Position numbers and translations under genes: made by a program. A DNA stretch of 64,000 nt from Amycolatopsis sp. NBC_01480 (GTDB taxonomy: Bacteria; Actinomycetota; Actinomycetes; Mycobacteriales; Pseudonocardiaceae). The stretch covers positions 2,852,001-2,916,000 of the forward strand of contig NZ_CP109442.1 in assembly GCF_036227205.1 (NCBI RefSeq), written 5' to 3'. Within the stretch, counting starts at the first letter, position 1. Each line of letters opens with the position of its first letter. Below the pieces are notes generated by a model. That model ran no database searches. It saw nothing but the letters and a program-made list of their open reading frames with translations, and was not told where the DNA came from. Shown here in pieces: positions 8,816 to 18,694 of this stretch.

Positions 8816-9718
8816 CTACTTACCGTACTGAACGTCGGTTTCGAAACGAGTAAACCCCAGCTTGCCGTACACCGCCAGGGCCGGGGCGTTGTCGCCCTCG
8901 ACGTACAGGATCACCTGGCGTAGTCCCCGGCCACGCAGATATCGGAGCCCGGCGAGGGTCAGCGCCTTGCCCAAGCCGCCACCCTGCGTAGCCGGGTTAA
9001 CTCCGACGACGTAAACCTCGCCGACCGGTTCGCCGCCGAACCGGCCGGGCACCGGCTCGTGCACCTTCGTCCAGTGGAAGCCGACCACCTCGCCGTCGGC
9101 GTTCTCCGCGAGGAAGAAGCCCGCGGGGTCGAACCAGCCCTGCCGTTCCTCGTCGAGCAGGTCCTCGACGGTCAGCGCGCCCTGCTCGGGGTGCCAGTCG
9201 AAGGCGCTCGCGTTGACGTCGATCATCGCCTGTTCGTCTTGGCCCGGCACAAAAGTGCGCAGCTTGACGCCCTCGCGCAGCACGGGCTCCGGCCAGTCGG
9301 CGCCCTCGACCTCGACGTGCAGGATCAGAAGTTCACGTCGCCGCTCCAGCCCCAGCTTCGTGGCGACGGCGGCCGCTCCGGGATGGTCGCCGTGGGACCA
9401 GACGCGGTAGCCCACCGCGGCCCGCTCGTCCAGGGCGCGCGCCAACGCCGTGCCGAAGCCGTGACGCCGGCGCTCCGGGTGCACGACAAGTTCGGCGACC
9501 TGGCGGCCGTAGGAGTCTCCTTCGGTATCCAGATGGACGTACCCGACCGCCTGCTGCGAAGCGGCTTCGCGCGCGAGCAAGTGCAGCCCGCCTTCGAACT
9601 CGCGCGGCAGCGGCCCGGACTCGGCGACCTCGGGCCGCCCGTCCGCCGCCTTCGCGGCGAGCAGGATCGCGCGGATCGCTTCGACGTCGGGTTCGTTCGT
9701 CCAGTCAGCCGGCTCCAT
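8816..9718 (-). CDS. mshD: mycothiol synthase MshD
   Basis: MshD acetylates Cys-GlcN-Ins with acetyl-CoA, the last step of mycothiol synthesis. The 300-residue protein has two GNAT domains. The N-terminal one holds VAELVVHPERRRHGFGTAL. The catalytic C-terminal one holds VGEVYVVGVNPATQGGGLGKALT, the acetyl-CoA pyrophosphate loop. Its length and its place between pst genes and glnR match M. tuberculosis Rv0819. A TAGGCT box seven bases before the ATG suggests a leaderless transcript. Confidence 0.95.
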   Translation of the reverse strand: MEPADWTNEPDVEAIRAILLAAKAADGRPEVAESGPLPREFEGGLHLLAREAASQQAVGYVHLDTEGDSYGRQVAELVVHPERRRHGFGTALARALDERAAVGYRVWSHGDHPGAAAVATKLGLERRRELLILHVEVEGADWPEPVLREGVKLRTFVPGQDEQAMIDVNASAFDWHPEQGALTVEDLLDEERQGWFDPAGFFLAENADGEVVGFHWTKVHEPVPGRFGGEPVGEVYVVGVNPATQGGGLGKALTLAGLRYLRGRGLRQVILYVEGDNAPALAVYGKLGFTRFETDVQYGK

Positions 9719-9736
9719 GGGAGCCAGCCTAGTTGG

Positions 9737-9786
9737 GACTCGTCAGTGTTCGCGCCGGTTAGAACCGTCATAGCCACTCACGAGTC
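9737..9786. repeat. dispersed palindrome family A, copy 1
   Basis: An imperfect inverted repeat of 50 bp centred on GGTTAGAACC, with outer arms GACTCGTCAGTG and CACTCACGAGTC. It lies between the 3' end of glnR and the promoter of mshD. Three other copies are at 32539, 48528 and 55271. Confidence 0.8.
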
Positions 9787-9793
9787 CTGGTTG

Positions 9794-12071
<2,278 letters not shown>

Positions 12072-12238
12072 TTCGGTCCTGCCCGTCACCGCACGGCGCC
12101 CCTCCCAACCGGATGTCCTGCTCTTCCCCGCCGTCCTCGCCCCTGCCGCCCCTAAGACACTCGAAGGCGAGGAAAGCCGCCGGTAACCACTGCTTTTTGA
12201 ACCCGCGCCAGCCAGCAGAACGCGAGTACCTTCACCCC

Positions 12239-12505
12239 ATGATCCCTGGCCCCCAGCCGGACTTAGCCGAGATCGAAGCGCACTTCGCCGCACTCCTCGA
12301 TGGCCGAATAACCCGCGACACGGCCGACCGGTGGGCCGCCCGATGGCTGACGGACGACAGCCTCTCGTGGGATGACCTGAGCCTGTGGGCGTTGGACCTA
12401 CTCCACGGAATCGACCTGCGCGACGGCCCCGACGGCAACTACCTCCACGACGACAGCCAAGTGCGGACCTGGCTGGTCGAGCTAAGAAGTCGACGCGCCC
12501 ACTGA
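12239..12505 (+). CDS. small acidic hypothetical protein, leaderless
   Basis: An 88-residue protein with no domain I recognise. It is acidic, with several tryptophans (WAARWLTDDSLSWDDLSLWALDLL) and a helical look. TACCTT lies six bases before the ATG and there is no ribosome binding site, so a leaderless mRNA is likely. It sits alone between the thioredoxin gene and the sulfur leader peptide. The frame is open far upstream, but the promoter position supports this start. Confidence 0.6.
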   Translation: MIPGPQPDLAEIEAHFAALLDGRITRDTADRWAARWLTDDSLSWDDLSLWALDLLHGIDLRDGPDGNYLHDDSQVRTWLVELRSRRAH

Positions 12506-12685
12506 CTTGCTGCTTTCACCGGCAGTCACCTTTGGTGACCCCTTGCCCCCCAGTCAAGACGTCTCGGCGAGCCAGCAGCACACCAACCCCACCCCAGTTC
12601 AACGCCTTGATTCCCACCCCCCGAGACGCGTCCCAAGGAATGAACGTTGTTCCCACCCCCAGGGAGCGTGGGTACTCTCGGCGGC
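12506..12685 (+). promoter_or_regulatory. control region of the sulfur operon
   Basis: A non-coding stretch of 180 bases. TTCCCACCCCC occurs twice, at 12611 and 12650 (39 bases apart), and may be an operator. A -10-like TACTCT is at 12673-12678, seven bases before the leader-peptide GTG. I see no clear -35 element. Confidence 0.5.
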
Positions 12686-12784
12686 GTGGACAAGCTGCCC
12701 ATCACCCTCCTGACGCAGCGGCGCGCAGTTGACCTGTGCCGCGTGCGCAGCAGCTTGTGTCCGGGTTTGCCCGCCCCGCGCTAA
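12686..12784 (+). CDS. leader peptide of the sulfur operon (leaderless, two cysteines)
   Basis: GTG to TAA encodes 32 residues, MDKLPITLLTQRRAVDLCRV and onward to SSLCPGLPAPR. L-T-x-R-R-x-V-D-L-x-R-V-x-S-x-L-C-P is the pattern of short leader peptides found ahead of sulfur-assimilation operons in actinobacteria, and cysteine-responsive attenuation has been shown for such peptides in mycobacteria. Cys18 and Cys25 are the likely sensing codons. TACTCT seven bases upstream and no ribosome site point to leaderless translation. It ends 90 bases before the DUF4395 gene. Confidence 0.82.
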   Translation: MDKLPITLLTQRRAVDLCRVRSSLCPGLPAPR

Positions 12785-12874
12785 AGCACGTCTCGCGCCG
12801 GGGCCGTTGCCCGAGGAAAATCCCTCCGCAGCGTGCCGTTCGCACGTCTTCGCCCAGCCCCAGCAGGAGGAACC
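12785..12874 (+). promoter_or_regulatory. possible attenuator between leader peptide and DUF4395 gene
   Basis: The ribosome site GGAGG (12866-12870) could pair with CCTCC at 12823-12827, which would hide it unless a ribosome on the leader peptide changes the fold. This is inference; the pairing is short and other folds are possible. Confidence 0.4.
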
Positions 12875-13309
12875 ATGGCCGCCGGACCAGCTGTCGACCC
12901 GCGTGGACCGCGTTTTGCCGCGATCGTGACCACGGTGGTGCTCGCCGTGGTGCTCGTGACCCAGTGGTGGCCGCTGCTCGCTGTGCAGACGGTGGTGTTC
13001 GCGATCGGCGCGTTCGTCGGGTTGAAGCCGGCGCCGTACTCGATCCTGTACCGCACGCTGGTGGCGCCGCGGCTGGGCCCGACGAGCGAGCGTGAGGACG
13101 CGGCGCCGCTGCGGTTCGCGCAGGCCGTCGGGTTCGTGTTCGCGCTCGTCGGCACGATCGGCTTCGTCACCGGCGCGACCACCCTCGGCATCGTGGCGAC
13201 GGCGTTCGCGCTGTTCGCCGCCTTCCTCAACGCCGCGTTCAACTTCTGCCTCGGCTGCGAGATGTTCTTGCTCCTCAAGCGTTTCAGCCCCAGTCCGCGC
13301 GCGTCCTGA
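12875..13309 (+). CDS. DUF4395 membrane protein
   Basis: A 144-residue protein with about four membrane segments. The conserved N-D/C-rich end of the DUF4395 family is visible as FNFCLGCEMFLLLKR. The family is often encoded beside sulfurtransferases and thioredoxins; its reaction is unknown, though the C-x-x-C pair suggests a role in sulfur transfer or redox. The ATG at 12875 has GGAGG four bases upstream. It is the first main gene of the leader-controlled unit, 30 bases before the sulfurtransferase. Confidence 0.8.
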   Translation: MAAGPAVDPRGPRFAAIVTTVVLAVVLVTQWWPLLAVQTVVFAIGAFVGLKPAPYSILYRTLVAPRLGPTSEREDAAPLRFAQAVGFVFALVGTIGFVTGATTLGIVATAFALFAAFLNAAFNFCLGCEMFLLLKRFSPSPRAS

Positions 13310-13339
13310 ACCACCCACCCCAGAAAGAGAGTTCGCTCC

Positions 13340-14176
13340 ATGAGCCGTGAAGACGTCCTGGTCACCACCCAGTGGGCCGAGGAGAACCTGGACACCCCCG
13401 GCGTGGTGTTCGCCGAGGTCGACGAGGACACCACCGCCTACGACGCCGGGCACATCCGCGGCGCGGTGAAGCTCGACTGGCGCAACGACCTGCAGGACAA
13501 GGTCCGCCGCGACTTCGTCGGCAAGGAAGACTTCGAGAAGCTCCTTGCGGAGAAGGGCATCTCGAGCAACGACCGCGTGATCCTCTACGGCGGCAACAAC
13601 AACTGGTTCGCCGCGTACGCGTACTGGTACTTCAAGCTCTACGGCCACGAGAACGTGCAGCTGCTCGACGGCGGCCGCAAGAAGTGGGAGCTGGACGGCC
13701 GCGAGCTGAACTCCGACGAGGTCAAGCGCGAGGCCGCCGAGTACAAGGCGCAGGACCCGGACACCTCGATCCGCGCGTTCCGCGACGAGGTCGTGCAGTC
13801 GATCGGCGCGAAGAACTACGTGGACGTGCGCTCGCCGGACGAGTTCGCCGGCAAGCTGCTCGCCCCGGCGCACCTCCCGCAGGAGGTCGCGCAGGTGCCG
13901 GGTCACATCCCGGGCGCGCTGAACGTGCCGTGGGCCAAGGTCGCCAACGAGGACGGCACCTTCAAGTCCGAGGACGAGATCAAGGAGCTGTACGCCGACG
14001 CGGGCATCGACGAGTCGAAGGCCACCATCGCGTACTGCCGGATCGGCGAGCGCTCGTCCATCGCCTGGTTCGCGCTGCACGAGCTGCTGGGCTACGGCGA
14101 CGTGAAGAACTACGACGGTTCGTGGACCGAATACGGCTCGCTGGTCGGCGTGCCGGTCGAGTTGGGAGCGAAATAA
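13340..14176 (+). CDS. cysA: thiosulfate/3-mercaptopyruvate sulfurtransferase (CysA/SseA type)
   Basis: A rhodanese moving sulfane sulfur from thiosulfate or a similar donor to an acceptor such as cyanide or a thiol. The 278 residues form two rhodanese domains. The N-terminal one (AYDAGHIRGAVKLDW) is inactive, with no cysteine in its loop. The C-terminal one has VDVRSPDEF and the active-site loop CRIGERSS with Cys233. The ATG overlaps nothing; AGAAAGAGAG precedes it. The TAA shares one base with the ATG of sseC. Counterpart of mycobacterial cysA2/cysA3. Confidence 0.93.
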   Translation: MSREDVLVTTQWAEENLDTPGVVFAEVDEDTTAYDAGHIRGAVKLDWRNDLQDKVRRDFVGKEDFEKLLAEKGISSNDRVILYGGNNNWFAAYAYWYFKLYGHENVQLLDGGRKKWELDGRELNSDEVKREAAEYKAQDPDTSIRAFRDEVVQSIGAKNYVDVRSPDEFAGKLLAPAHLPQEVAQVPGHIPGALNVPWAKVANEDGTFKSEDEIKELYADAGIDESKATIAYCRIGERSSIAWFALHELLGYGDVKNYDGSWTEYGSLVGVPVELGAK

Positions 14177-14493
14177 TGGGAGCAACTCCGGACGACGGCT
14201 GCGGCGCCCCCACCCAGGAGGCCACCCCCGCCGACTTCGACACCAAGGGCCAGGTCGTGCTCGCCGGCAAGGTGACCGGCAGCGCCGGCCCGGTCGGCGG
14301 CGCGTTCGTGCGCCTGCTCGACGGCGGCGGCGACTTCACCGGCGAGGTCGTTTCCTCGGCCGACGGCGACTTCCGCTTCTACGCGGCGCCGGGCGACTGG
14401 ACCATCCGCGCCCTGCACCGCACCGGCAACGGCGAGGCCACCGTCACGGCGGAGGGCCCCGGCCTGCACCAGCTGGCGATCTCGGTCGCCTGA
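14176..14493 (+). CDS. sseC: SseC-type DUF1416 protein
   Basis: A small protein of 105 residues of the DUF1416 family, encoded after cysA-type sulfurtransferases throughout mycobacteria (sseC1/sseC2). It has a carboxypeptidase-regulatory-like beta-sandwich pattern: KGQVVLAGKVTG, GAFVRLLDG, FRFYAAPGDW. An N-terminal Cys is in DDGCGAP. Its exact role in sulfur metabolism is unknown. The start overlaps the cysA stop by one base (TAATG), a sign of coupling. Confidence 0.85.
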   Translation: MGATPDDGCGAPTQEATPADFDTKGQVVLAGKVTGSAGPVGGAFVRLLDGGGDFTGEVVSSADGDFRFYAAPGDWTIRALHRTGNGEATVTAEGPGLHQLAISVA

Positions 14494-14519
14494 CGCTTTT
14501 CGCAAGCTTTCGCAAGTCC

Positions 14520-14566
14520 GTCAAGGCCTCCTTACCCGCGTCCGACGCGGGTAAGGAGGCCTTGAC
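14520..14566. repeat. dispersed palindrome family B, copy 1 (perfect)
   Basis: A 47-bp perfect inverted repeat: 23-base arms beginning GTCAAGGCCTCCTTACCCGC around one central base. It lies 27 bases after sseC and 62 before the MFS start. It could end sseC transcription, although no T-run follows. Related copies are at 18246 and 41915. Confidence 0.85.
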
Positions 14567-14628
14567 GGTGTTCTGACGCGCCATTCTCGGGTTGACCTCA
14601 AGCCGAGTTGAGGAGCCAAGCTCCCCGG

Positions 14629-15961
14629 GTGACGCAGACGGAAACGGTTGCCAAGAGACCCGTACTGATCCTCGCCCTGTTCCTCGGCAGCTTCATGGCG
14701 ATGCTGGACGTGAGCGTGGTCAGCGTCGCGCTGCCCGCCATCCAGCGGGACTTGCACACCGGGTTCACGGACCTGCAGTGGATCGTCGACGGCTACACGG
14801 TCGCGATCGCCGCGGCGATCCTCACCGGCGGCACGCTCGGCGACCGCTACGGCCGCAAGCTCGTTTACCTGACCGGGCTGGCCGTGTTCACGCTCGCCTC
14901 AGTGGCCTGCGGGCTGGCGCCGACGCTCGGCCTGCTCGTCGCCGCGCGCGTGGTGCAGGGCGCGGCGGGCGCGACCGTCATCCCGCTCTCGATCGCCCTG
15001 CTCGCGCACGCGTTCCCGGACCCGCGTGAGCGCGCGAAGATGATGGGCTGGTGGGGCCTGGTCGTCGGTTCCGCGCTGGTGCTCGGGCCGCTGGCCGGCG
15101 GGCCGCTGACGGACGCGTTCGGCTGGTCCGCGATCTTCCTGGTGAACGCGCCGCTCGGCGTCGTCGCCGTGCTCGCGGGGCGCCGGGGCATCACCGAGTC
15201 CGCCGACCCGGCCCACGGCGCGCTGGACCTGGCCGGGCAGGTGCTGGGCGCGGCATGGATCGGCGGGCTGGTCTACGCGGTGATCGCGGGCGACCTCGTC
15301 GTCGGATTGGTCGCGGTGCTGGCGCTGGCCGCGTTTGTCGTCGTCGAGTTGCGCGCGCCGCACCCGATGCTGCCGATCCGGCTGTTCGCGCGGGCCCGGT
15401 TCTCGGTGTCGACGCTGGGGTCGTTCGTGATCGGCTTCGCGGCCTATCCGGTGCCGGTGCTGATCGCGCTGTACCTCCAGCAGGGGCGCGGGGTCTCGGC
15501 GACCGTCGCCGGCACGCAGATGCTGCCGTACGTGCTGGCCAACGTCGTCGCGGCGTTCTGCGCCGGGCGACTGGCCGCCCGCTTCGGCGCGGCCCGGGTG
15601 CTGCCGGTGGGCCTGTTCGTCGCCACGCTCGGCGGATTCGCGTTCCTGGTGCTGGACGTGACGAGCCCGTACTGGCTGCTCGTGCCGGTCTTCGCGGTGG
15701 CCGGCTTCGGCGTCGGTGTCCATCACGCCCACCAACATCGTCGGCCTCGCGGGCCTGCCGGGCGACCGCGTGGGCATCGCGTCGGCGACCGTGAACGCGG
15801 CCCGCCAGACCGGCACCGCGCTCGGGGTCGCCGCGCTGGGCGCCCTGCTCTCACACGGCTCGACGTTCAGCGCCGGGCTGCACGCCGCGATGGCCGTGGC
15901 GGGCGCGACGCTGCTGGTGGTGACCGTCCTCACCGCGGTGACCCTGCGCAGGGCCGGATGA
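14629..15961 (+). pseudogene. DHA2-type MFS drug transporter, frameshifted
   Basis: The frame from GTG 14629 encodes a major-facilitator drug exporter: LGSFMAMLDVSVVSVALPAI (motif C-like first helix), GGTLGDRYGRKLVYLTG (motif A), and about eleven membrane segments up to VAGFGVGV at base 15,714. The expected continuation (SITPTNIVGLAGLPGDRVG, then VNAARQTGTALGVAALG) lies in another frame, 15716-15961. One base too many (or two too few) near 15,715 explains this. The 5' frame otherwise runs into nonsense arginine-rich sequence. Real inactivation and a sequence error cannot be told apart. The joined protein would have about 444 residues. Confidence 0.8.
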
Positions 15962-15986
15962 GCGGACCGGGACTATTCTGCTTCGC

Positions 15987-16085
15987 GTGGAGACCCTGTT
16001 TACGATCCTGCTGGCCTTGGCGGCCGTCGCCATCGTGTGGTTCGCCTGCTACGTCGTCTACCGGCTGTACGCCGACCAGCGCTGA
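15987..16085 (+). CDS. 32-residue single-pass membrane protein, leaderless
   Basis: GTG to TGA encodes METLFTILLALAAVAIVWF and a tail ending YRLYADQR: a single hydrophobic helix with a positively charged C-terminus. TATTCT lies exactly seven bases before the GTG and there is no ribosome site, so the message is probably leaderless. It ends three bases before the nitrobindin-like gene, suggesting one transcript. Function unknown. It is too short for most gene finders, but promoter, codon use and membrane pattern agree. Confidence 0.7.
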   Translation: METLFTILLALAAVAIVWFACYVVYRLYADQR

Positions 16086-16088
16086 CTT

Positions 16089-16703
16089 ATGACATCCAGT
16101 GGCGACGAAGCCATCGCGGCCGCCGAAGAGCGGGCCGCGAGCACCCGCACGCGCAATCTGCCGGCCTGGGACGACCTGCCGATCCCGAACGACACGGCGA
16201 ACCTGCGTGAGGGCCCGGACCTGAACGAGGCCTGCCTGGCGCTGCTACCGCTGGTCGGCGTGTGGCGCGGCGAAGGCGAGATCGACTACCCGACGATCGA
16301 CGGCCCCCGCAAGTTCGCGCAGCAGCTCACCGTCGCGCACGACGGCCGGCCGTTCCTCTACCACGAGGCGCGTTCCTGGCTGCTGAACGAGGACGGCTCG
16401 ATCCTCCGCCCGGCCGCCCGCGAGACCGGTTTCTGGCGCCCGCAGGAGGACGACACCCTCGAGCTGCTGCTCACGCACAGCTCCGGGATCGTCGAGCTGT
16501 ACTACGGCAAGCCGCTGAACCAGACGTCCTGGGAACTGGGCACGGACGCGGTCATCCGCACCGCCACCGCGAAGGACGTCACCGGCGCGAAGCGGCTGTA
16601 CGGCCTGATCAACGGCGACCTCGGCTACGTCGAGGAGCGCGCGATGGTCGGCCAGGAAATGCAGCCGCACGCTTCGGCGCTGCTGCACCGCGTCGCCGGC
16701 TGA
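16089..16703 (+). CDS. nitrobindin-like heme-binding domain protein
   Basis: A 204-residue protein of the nitrobindin/DUF1794 family, ten-stranded barrels that bind heme or small hydrophobic ligands. The family signature G-x-W-x-G-x-G is VGVWRGEGEI near residue 57. HASALLHRVAG at the C-terminus supplies a candidate axial histidine. M. tuberculosis Rv0813c is the positional counterpart. The N-terminal 40 residues are an acidic extension. Probably translated with the small membrane protein just upstream. Confidence 0.85.
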   Translation: MTSSGDEAIAAAEERAASTRTRNLPAWDDLPIPNDTANLREGPDLNEACLALLPLVGVWRGEGEIDYPTIDGPRKFAQQLTVAHDGRPFLYHEARSWLLNEDGSILRPAARETGFWRPQEDDTLELLLTHSSGIVELYYGKPLNQTSWELGTDAVIRTATAKDVTGAKRLYGLINGDLGYVEERAMVGQEMQPHASALLHRVAG

Positions 16704-16716
16704 GGTCGGCGACGCC

Positions 16717-17319
16717 GTGCGCTGGCGGCGGTACGGCGAGCAGGCCGCCCTGCTCGACTGCGATTCGCTCAACCAGATGAGCGCCGCGCGCGCCACGGTC
16801 GAGGCCGCCGCGATCCCGGGGGTCATCGAGCTGGTGCCCGGCGCGCGGAGCCTGCTGGTGGTCGCCGAGCCGCCGGTGCTCGACCGCGTGCGCACACTGC
16901 TCGACGGCGCCGACTTGGCTCACCCGCCGTCCGGCTCACCGCGCGAGGTGACCCTTGACGTCCACTACGACGGCGAAGACCTGGCCATGGTCGCGTGCGA
17001 CGCCGGACTGTCCGAAAAGGACGTTGTCGGGCTCCACACCGGCGCCGTCTACACGGTCGCGTTCACCGGTTTCGCGCCCGGATTCGGTTACCTGACCGGG
17101 CTTCCCGCCGCGCTGCGGCAGCCGCGCCTGGAATCGCCGCGCACCCGCGTGCCGGCCGGCGCGGTGGGCGTGGCCGGGGAGTTCACCGGCGTGTACCCGC
17201 GCGCGTCGCCCGGGGGCTGGCGGCTGCTGGGGCACACGTCGGCGACGCTGTTCGACCCGGCCATGGACCCGCCCGCGCTGTTCGCGCCCGGTGACCGCGT
17301 CCGGTTCCGGAGCGTGTGA
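16717..17319 (+). CDS. pxpB: 5-oxoprolinase subunit PxpB (KipI-like)
   Basis: PxpB acts with PxpA and PxpC to open 5-oxoproline with ATP, giving glutamate. The 200-residue protein matches the family formerly called allophanate hydrolase subunit 1: VAFTGFAPGFGYLTGLP, then PRTRVPAGAVGVAGEFTGVYP and the GGWRLLGHT loop. GTG start 13 bases after the nitrobindin-like gene. Its TGA overlaps the pxpC ATG by one base. pxpA is not in the window. Confidence 0.9.
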   Translation: MRWRRYGEQAALLDCDSLNQMSAARATVEAAAIPGVIELVPGARSLLVVAEPPVLDRVRTLLDGADLAHPPSGSPREVTLDVHYDGEDLAMVACDAGLSEKDVVGLHTGAVYTVAFTGFAPGFGYLTGLPAALRQPRLESPRTRVPAGAVGVAGEFTGVYPRASPGGWRLLGHTSATLFDPAMDPPALFAPGDRVRFRSV

Positions 17320-18164
17320 TGCGCGCGCTGGAAGTCCTCACGACGGGCGCGCTCGCCCTGGTCCAAGACCTCGGCCGGCCGGGGTACGCGCACCTCGGCG
17401 TGCCACCTTCGGGCGCGCTGGACATCGGCGCGCTGCGGCTGGCGAACCGGCTTGCCGGAAATCCCGAGGGCGCCGCCGGAATCGAGACGGTGCTGGGCGG
17501 GCTTTCGGTGCGCGCGACCGCGTCGTGCACCGTCGCGGTGACCGGGCCGGTGGTCGCGGTGACCGTGGACGGGCGGGACGCCGGGTCCCACGCCGCCGTC
17601 ACCCTGCGCGCCGGGCAGACGCTGACGATCGGCACCCCGGCCCGCGGGTTACGTTGTTATCTGGCGGTTTCCGGCGGTATCAACGTCCCGGCCGAGCTGG
17701 GCAGCCGGTCTCGCGACGTGCTGTCCGGGATCGGCCCGGAGCCGCTCACACCCGGCACGAAAGTCCCGCTCGGCACGGTGACCGGCGTGCCGGAAGGGGC
17801 CGACGTGGTCGTCGCGCCGCCTTCGCCGGACCGGCTGATCGTCCCGGTCACGCTCGGCCCGCGTGACGACTGGCTGGCCGACGCCGCCGCCCTCGACGTG
17901 TGGTGGACGGTGACGGCGGAGTCCAACCGCGTCGGCCTCCGGATCGACGGGCCGCCGCTGCGCCGCGAGCGCACCGGGGAGCTGCCCAGCGAGGGCGTCC
18001 TGACCGGCGCCGTCCAGGTGCCGCCGAACGGCCTGCCGGTCGTCTTCCTCGCCGATCACCCGACCACGGGCGGTTACCCGGTGGTTGCGATGGTGAGACG
18101 AGGGTCACTCGACGCGCTCGCGCAGGCCCGTCCTGGAACCCAGGTGCGGCTCCACCCGTCCTGA
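17319..18164 (+). CDS. pxpC: 5-oxoprolinase subunit PxpC (KipA-like)
   Basis: Partner of PxpB, 281 residues. The N-terminus LEVLTTGALALVQDLGRPGYAHLGVPPSGALD and the segment YLAVSGGINVP are hallmarks of the family (formerly allophanate hydrolase subunit 2). The C-terminal SNRVGLRIDGPPL, EGVLTGAVQVPPNG and FLADHPTTGGYPVVA are also conserved. ATG 17319 is used because it overlaps the pxpB stop; another start lies one codon upstream. Confidence 0.9.
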   Translation: MRALEVLTTGALALVQDLGRPGYAHLGVPPSGALDIGALRLANRLAGNPEGAAGIETVLGGLSVRATASCTVAVTGPVVAVTVDGRDAGSHAAVTLRAGQTLTIGTPARGLRCYLAVSGGINVPAELGSRSRDVLSGIGPEPLTPGTKVPLGTVTGVPEGADVVVAPPSPDRLIVPVTLGPRDDWLADAAALDVWWTVTAESNRVGLRIDGPPLRRERTGELPSEGVLTGAVQVPPNGLPVVFLADHPTTGGYPVVAMVRRGSLDALAQARPGTQVRLHPS

Positions 18165-18245
18165 TAGCTGTGGAACAGGTAACGGTCACAGGCGGTAAGG
18201 GCTTCCTGGCGCCGGATGCCGGGGCGGCCGGCACCGACGAGGTCC

Positions 18246-18292
18246 GTCAAGGCCTCCTTACCCGCGTCGGACGCGGTGAAGGAGGCCTTGAG
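18246..18292. repeat. dispersed palindrome family B, copy 2
   Basis: Imperfect 47-bp inverted repeat beginning GTCAAGGCCTCCTTACC and ending AAGGAGGCCTTGAG. The left arm matches copy 1 almost base for base while the right arm has drifted. It sits upstream of, or inside the 5' part of, the ParB-like reading frame. Confidence 0.8.
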
Positions 18293-18343
18293 GGACCTTG
18301 GCCAGGAGGCAGGACGCAGGAGCGGTCCCGGCCCGTTCCCGAG

Positions 18344-18694
18344 TTGTCCCAGTCGCTCCGGATCGCGCTGGCCACCGGCCAGCTGCGGCGCCCGCTCGCC
18401 GAAACCCTGCGTGAGCTGCTCGACCTGCTGGTCGACGGCCGTTACCAGGTCAGCGGCCCCGAGCGGCGGCCCGGCGACGACCTGGTCGCCACCACCGGCT
18501 GGCCGCCCGCCGACGAGGCCAGAGTCGCCTACTACCGGACCGCCATCCGCTCCGGCCACCGCCCGGTGGCCGTGGTGCTCGCCGGCGCCCGCGCGCTGAT
18601 CGTCGACGGGCACCACAAGATCGCGGCCTACCGCGCGGAGGGCGTGACCGCCTCAGTCGTGCAGATCAGCCCGGCTCAGTACTCCGACTCGTAG
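18344..18694 (+). CDS. ParB-like nuclease-fold protein, start uncertain
   Basis: About 116 residues with a ParB/sulfiredoxin-like pattern: GHRPVAVVLAGARALIVDGHHKIAAYRAEG, where the DGHHK-A-Y motif is typical of ParB-like domains. The N-terminal helix region is LRIALATGQLRRPLAETLRELLDLL. No good start is visible: TTG 18344 has no ribosome site, and the frame is open back to a GTG near 18171 through palindrome copy B2. No ParA or parS is nearby, so a role in chromosome segregation is unlikely. It overlaps pabC tail to tail by 19 bases. Confidence 0.55.
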   Translation: MSQSLRIALATGQLRRPLAETLRELLDLLVDGRYQVSGPERRPGDDLVATTGWPPADEARVAYYRTAIRSGHRPVAVVLAGARALIVDGHHKIAAYRAEGVTASVVQISPAQYSDS

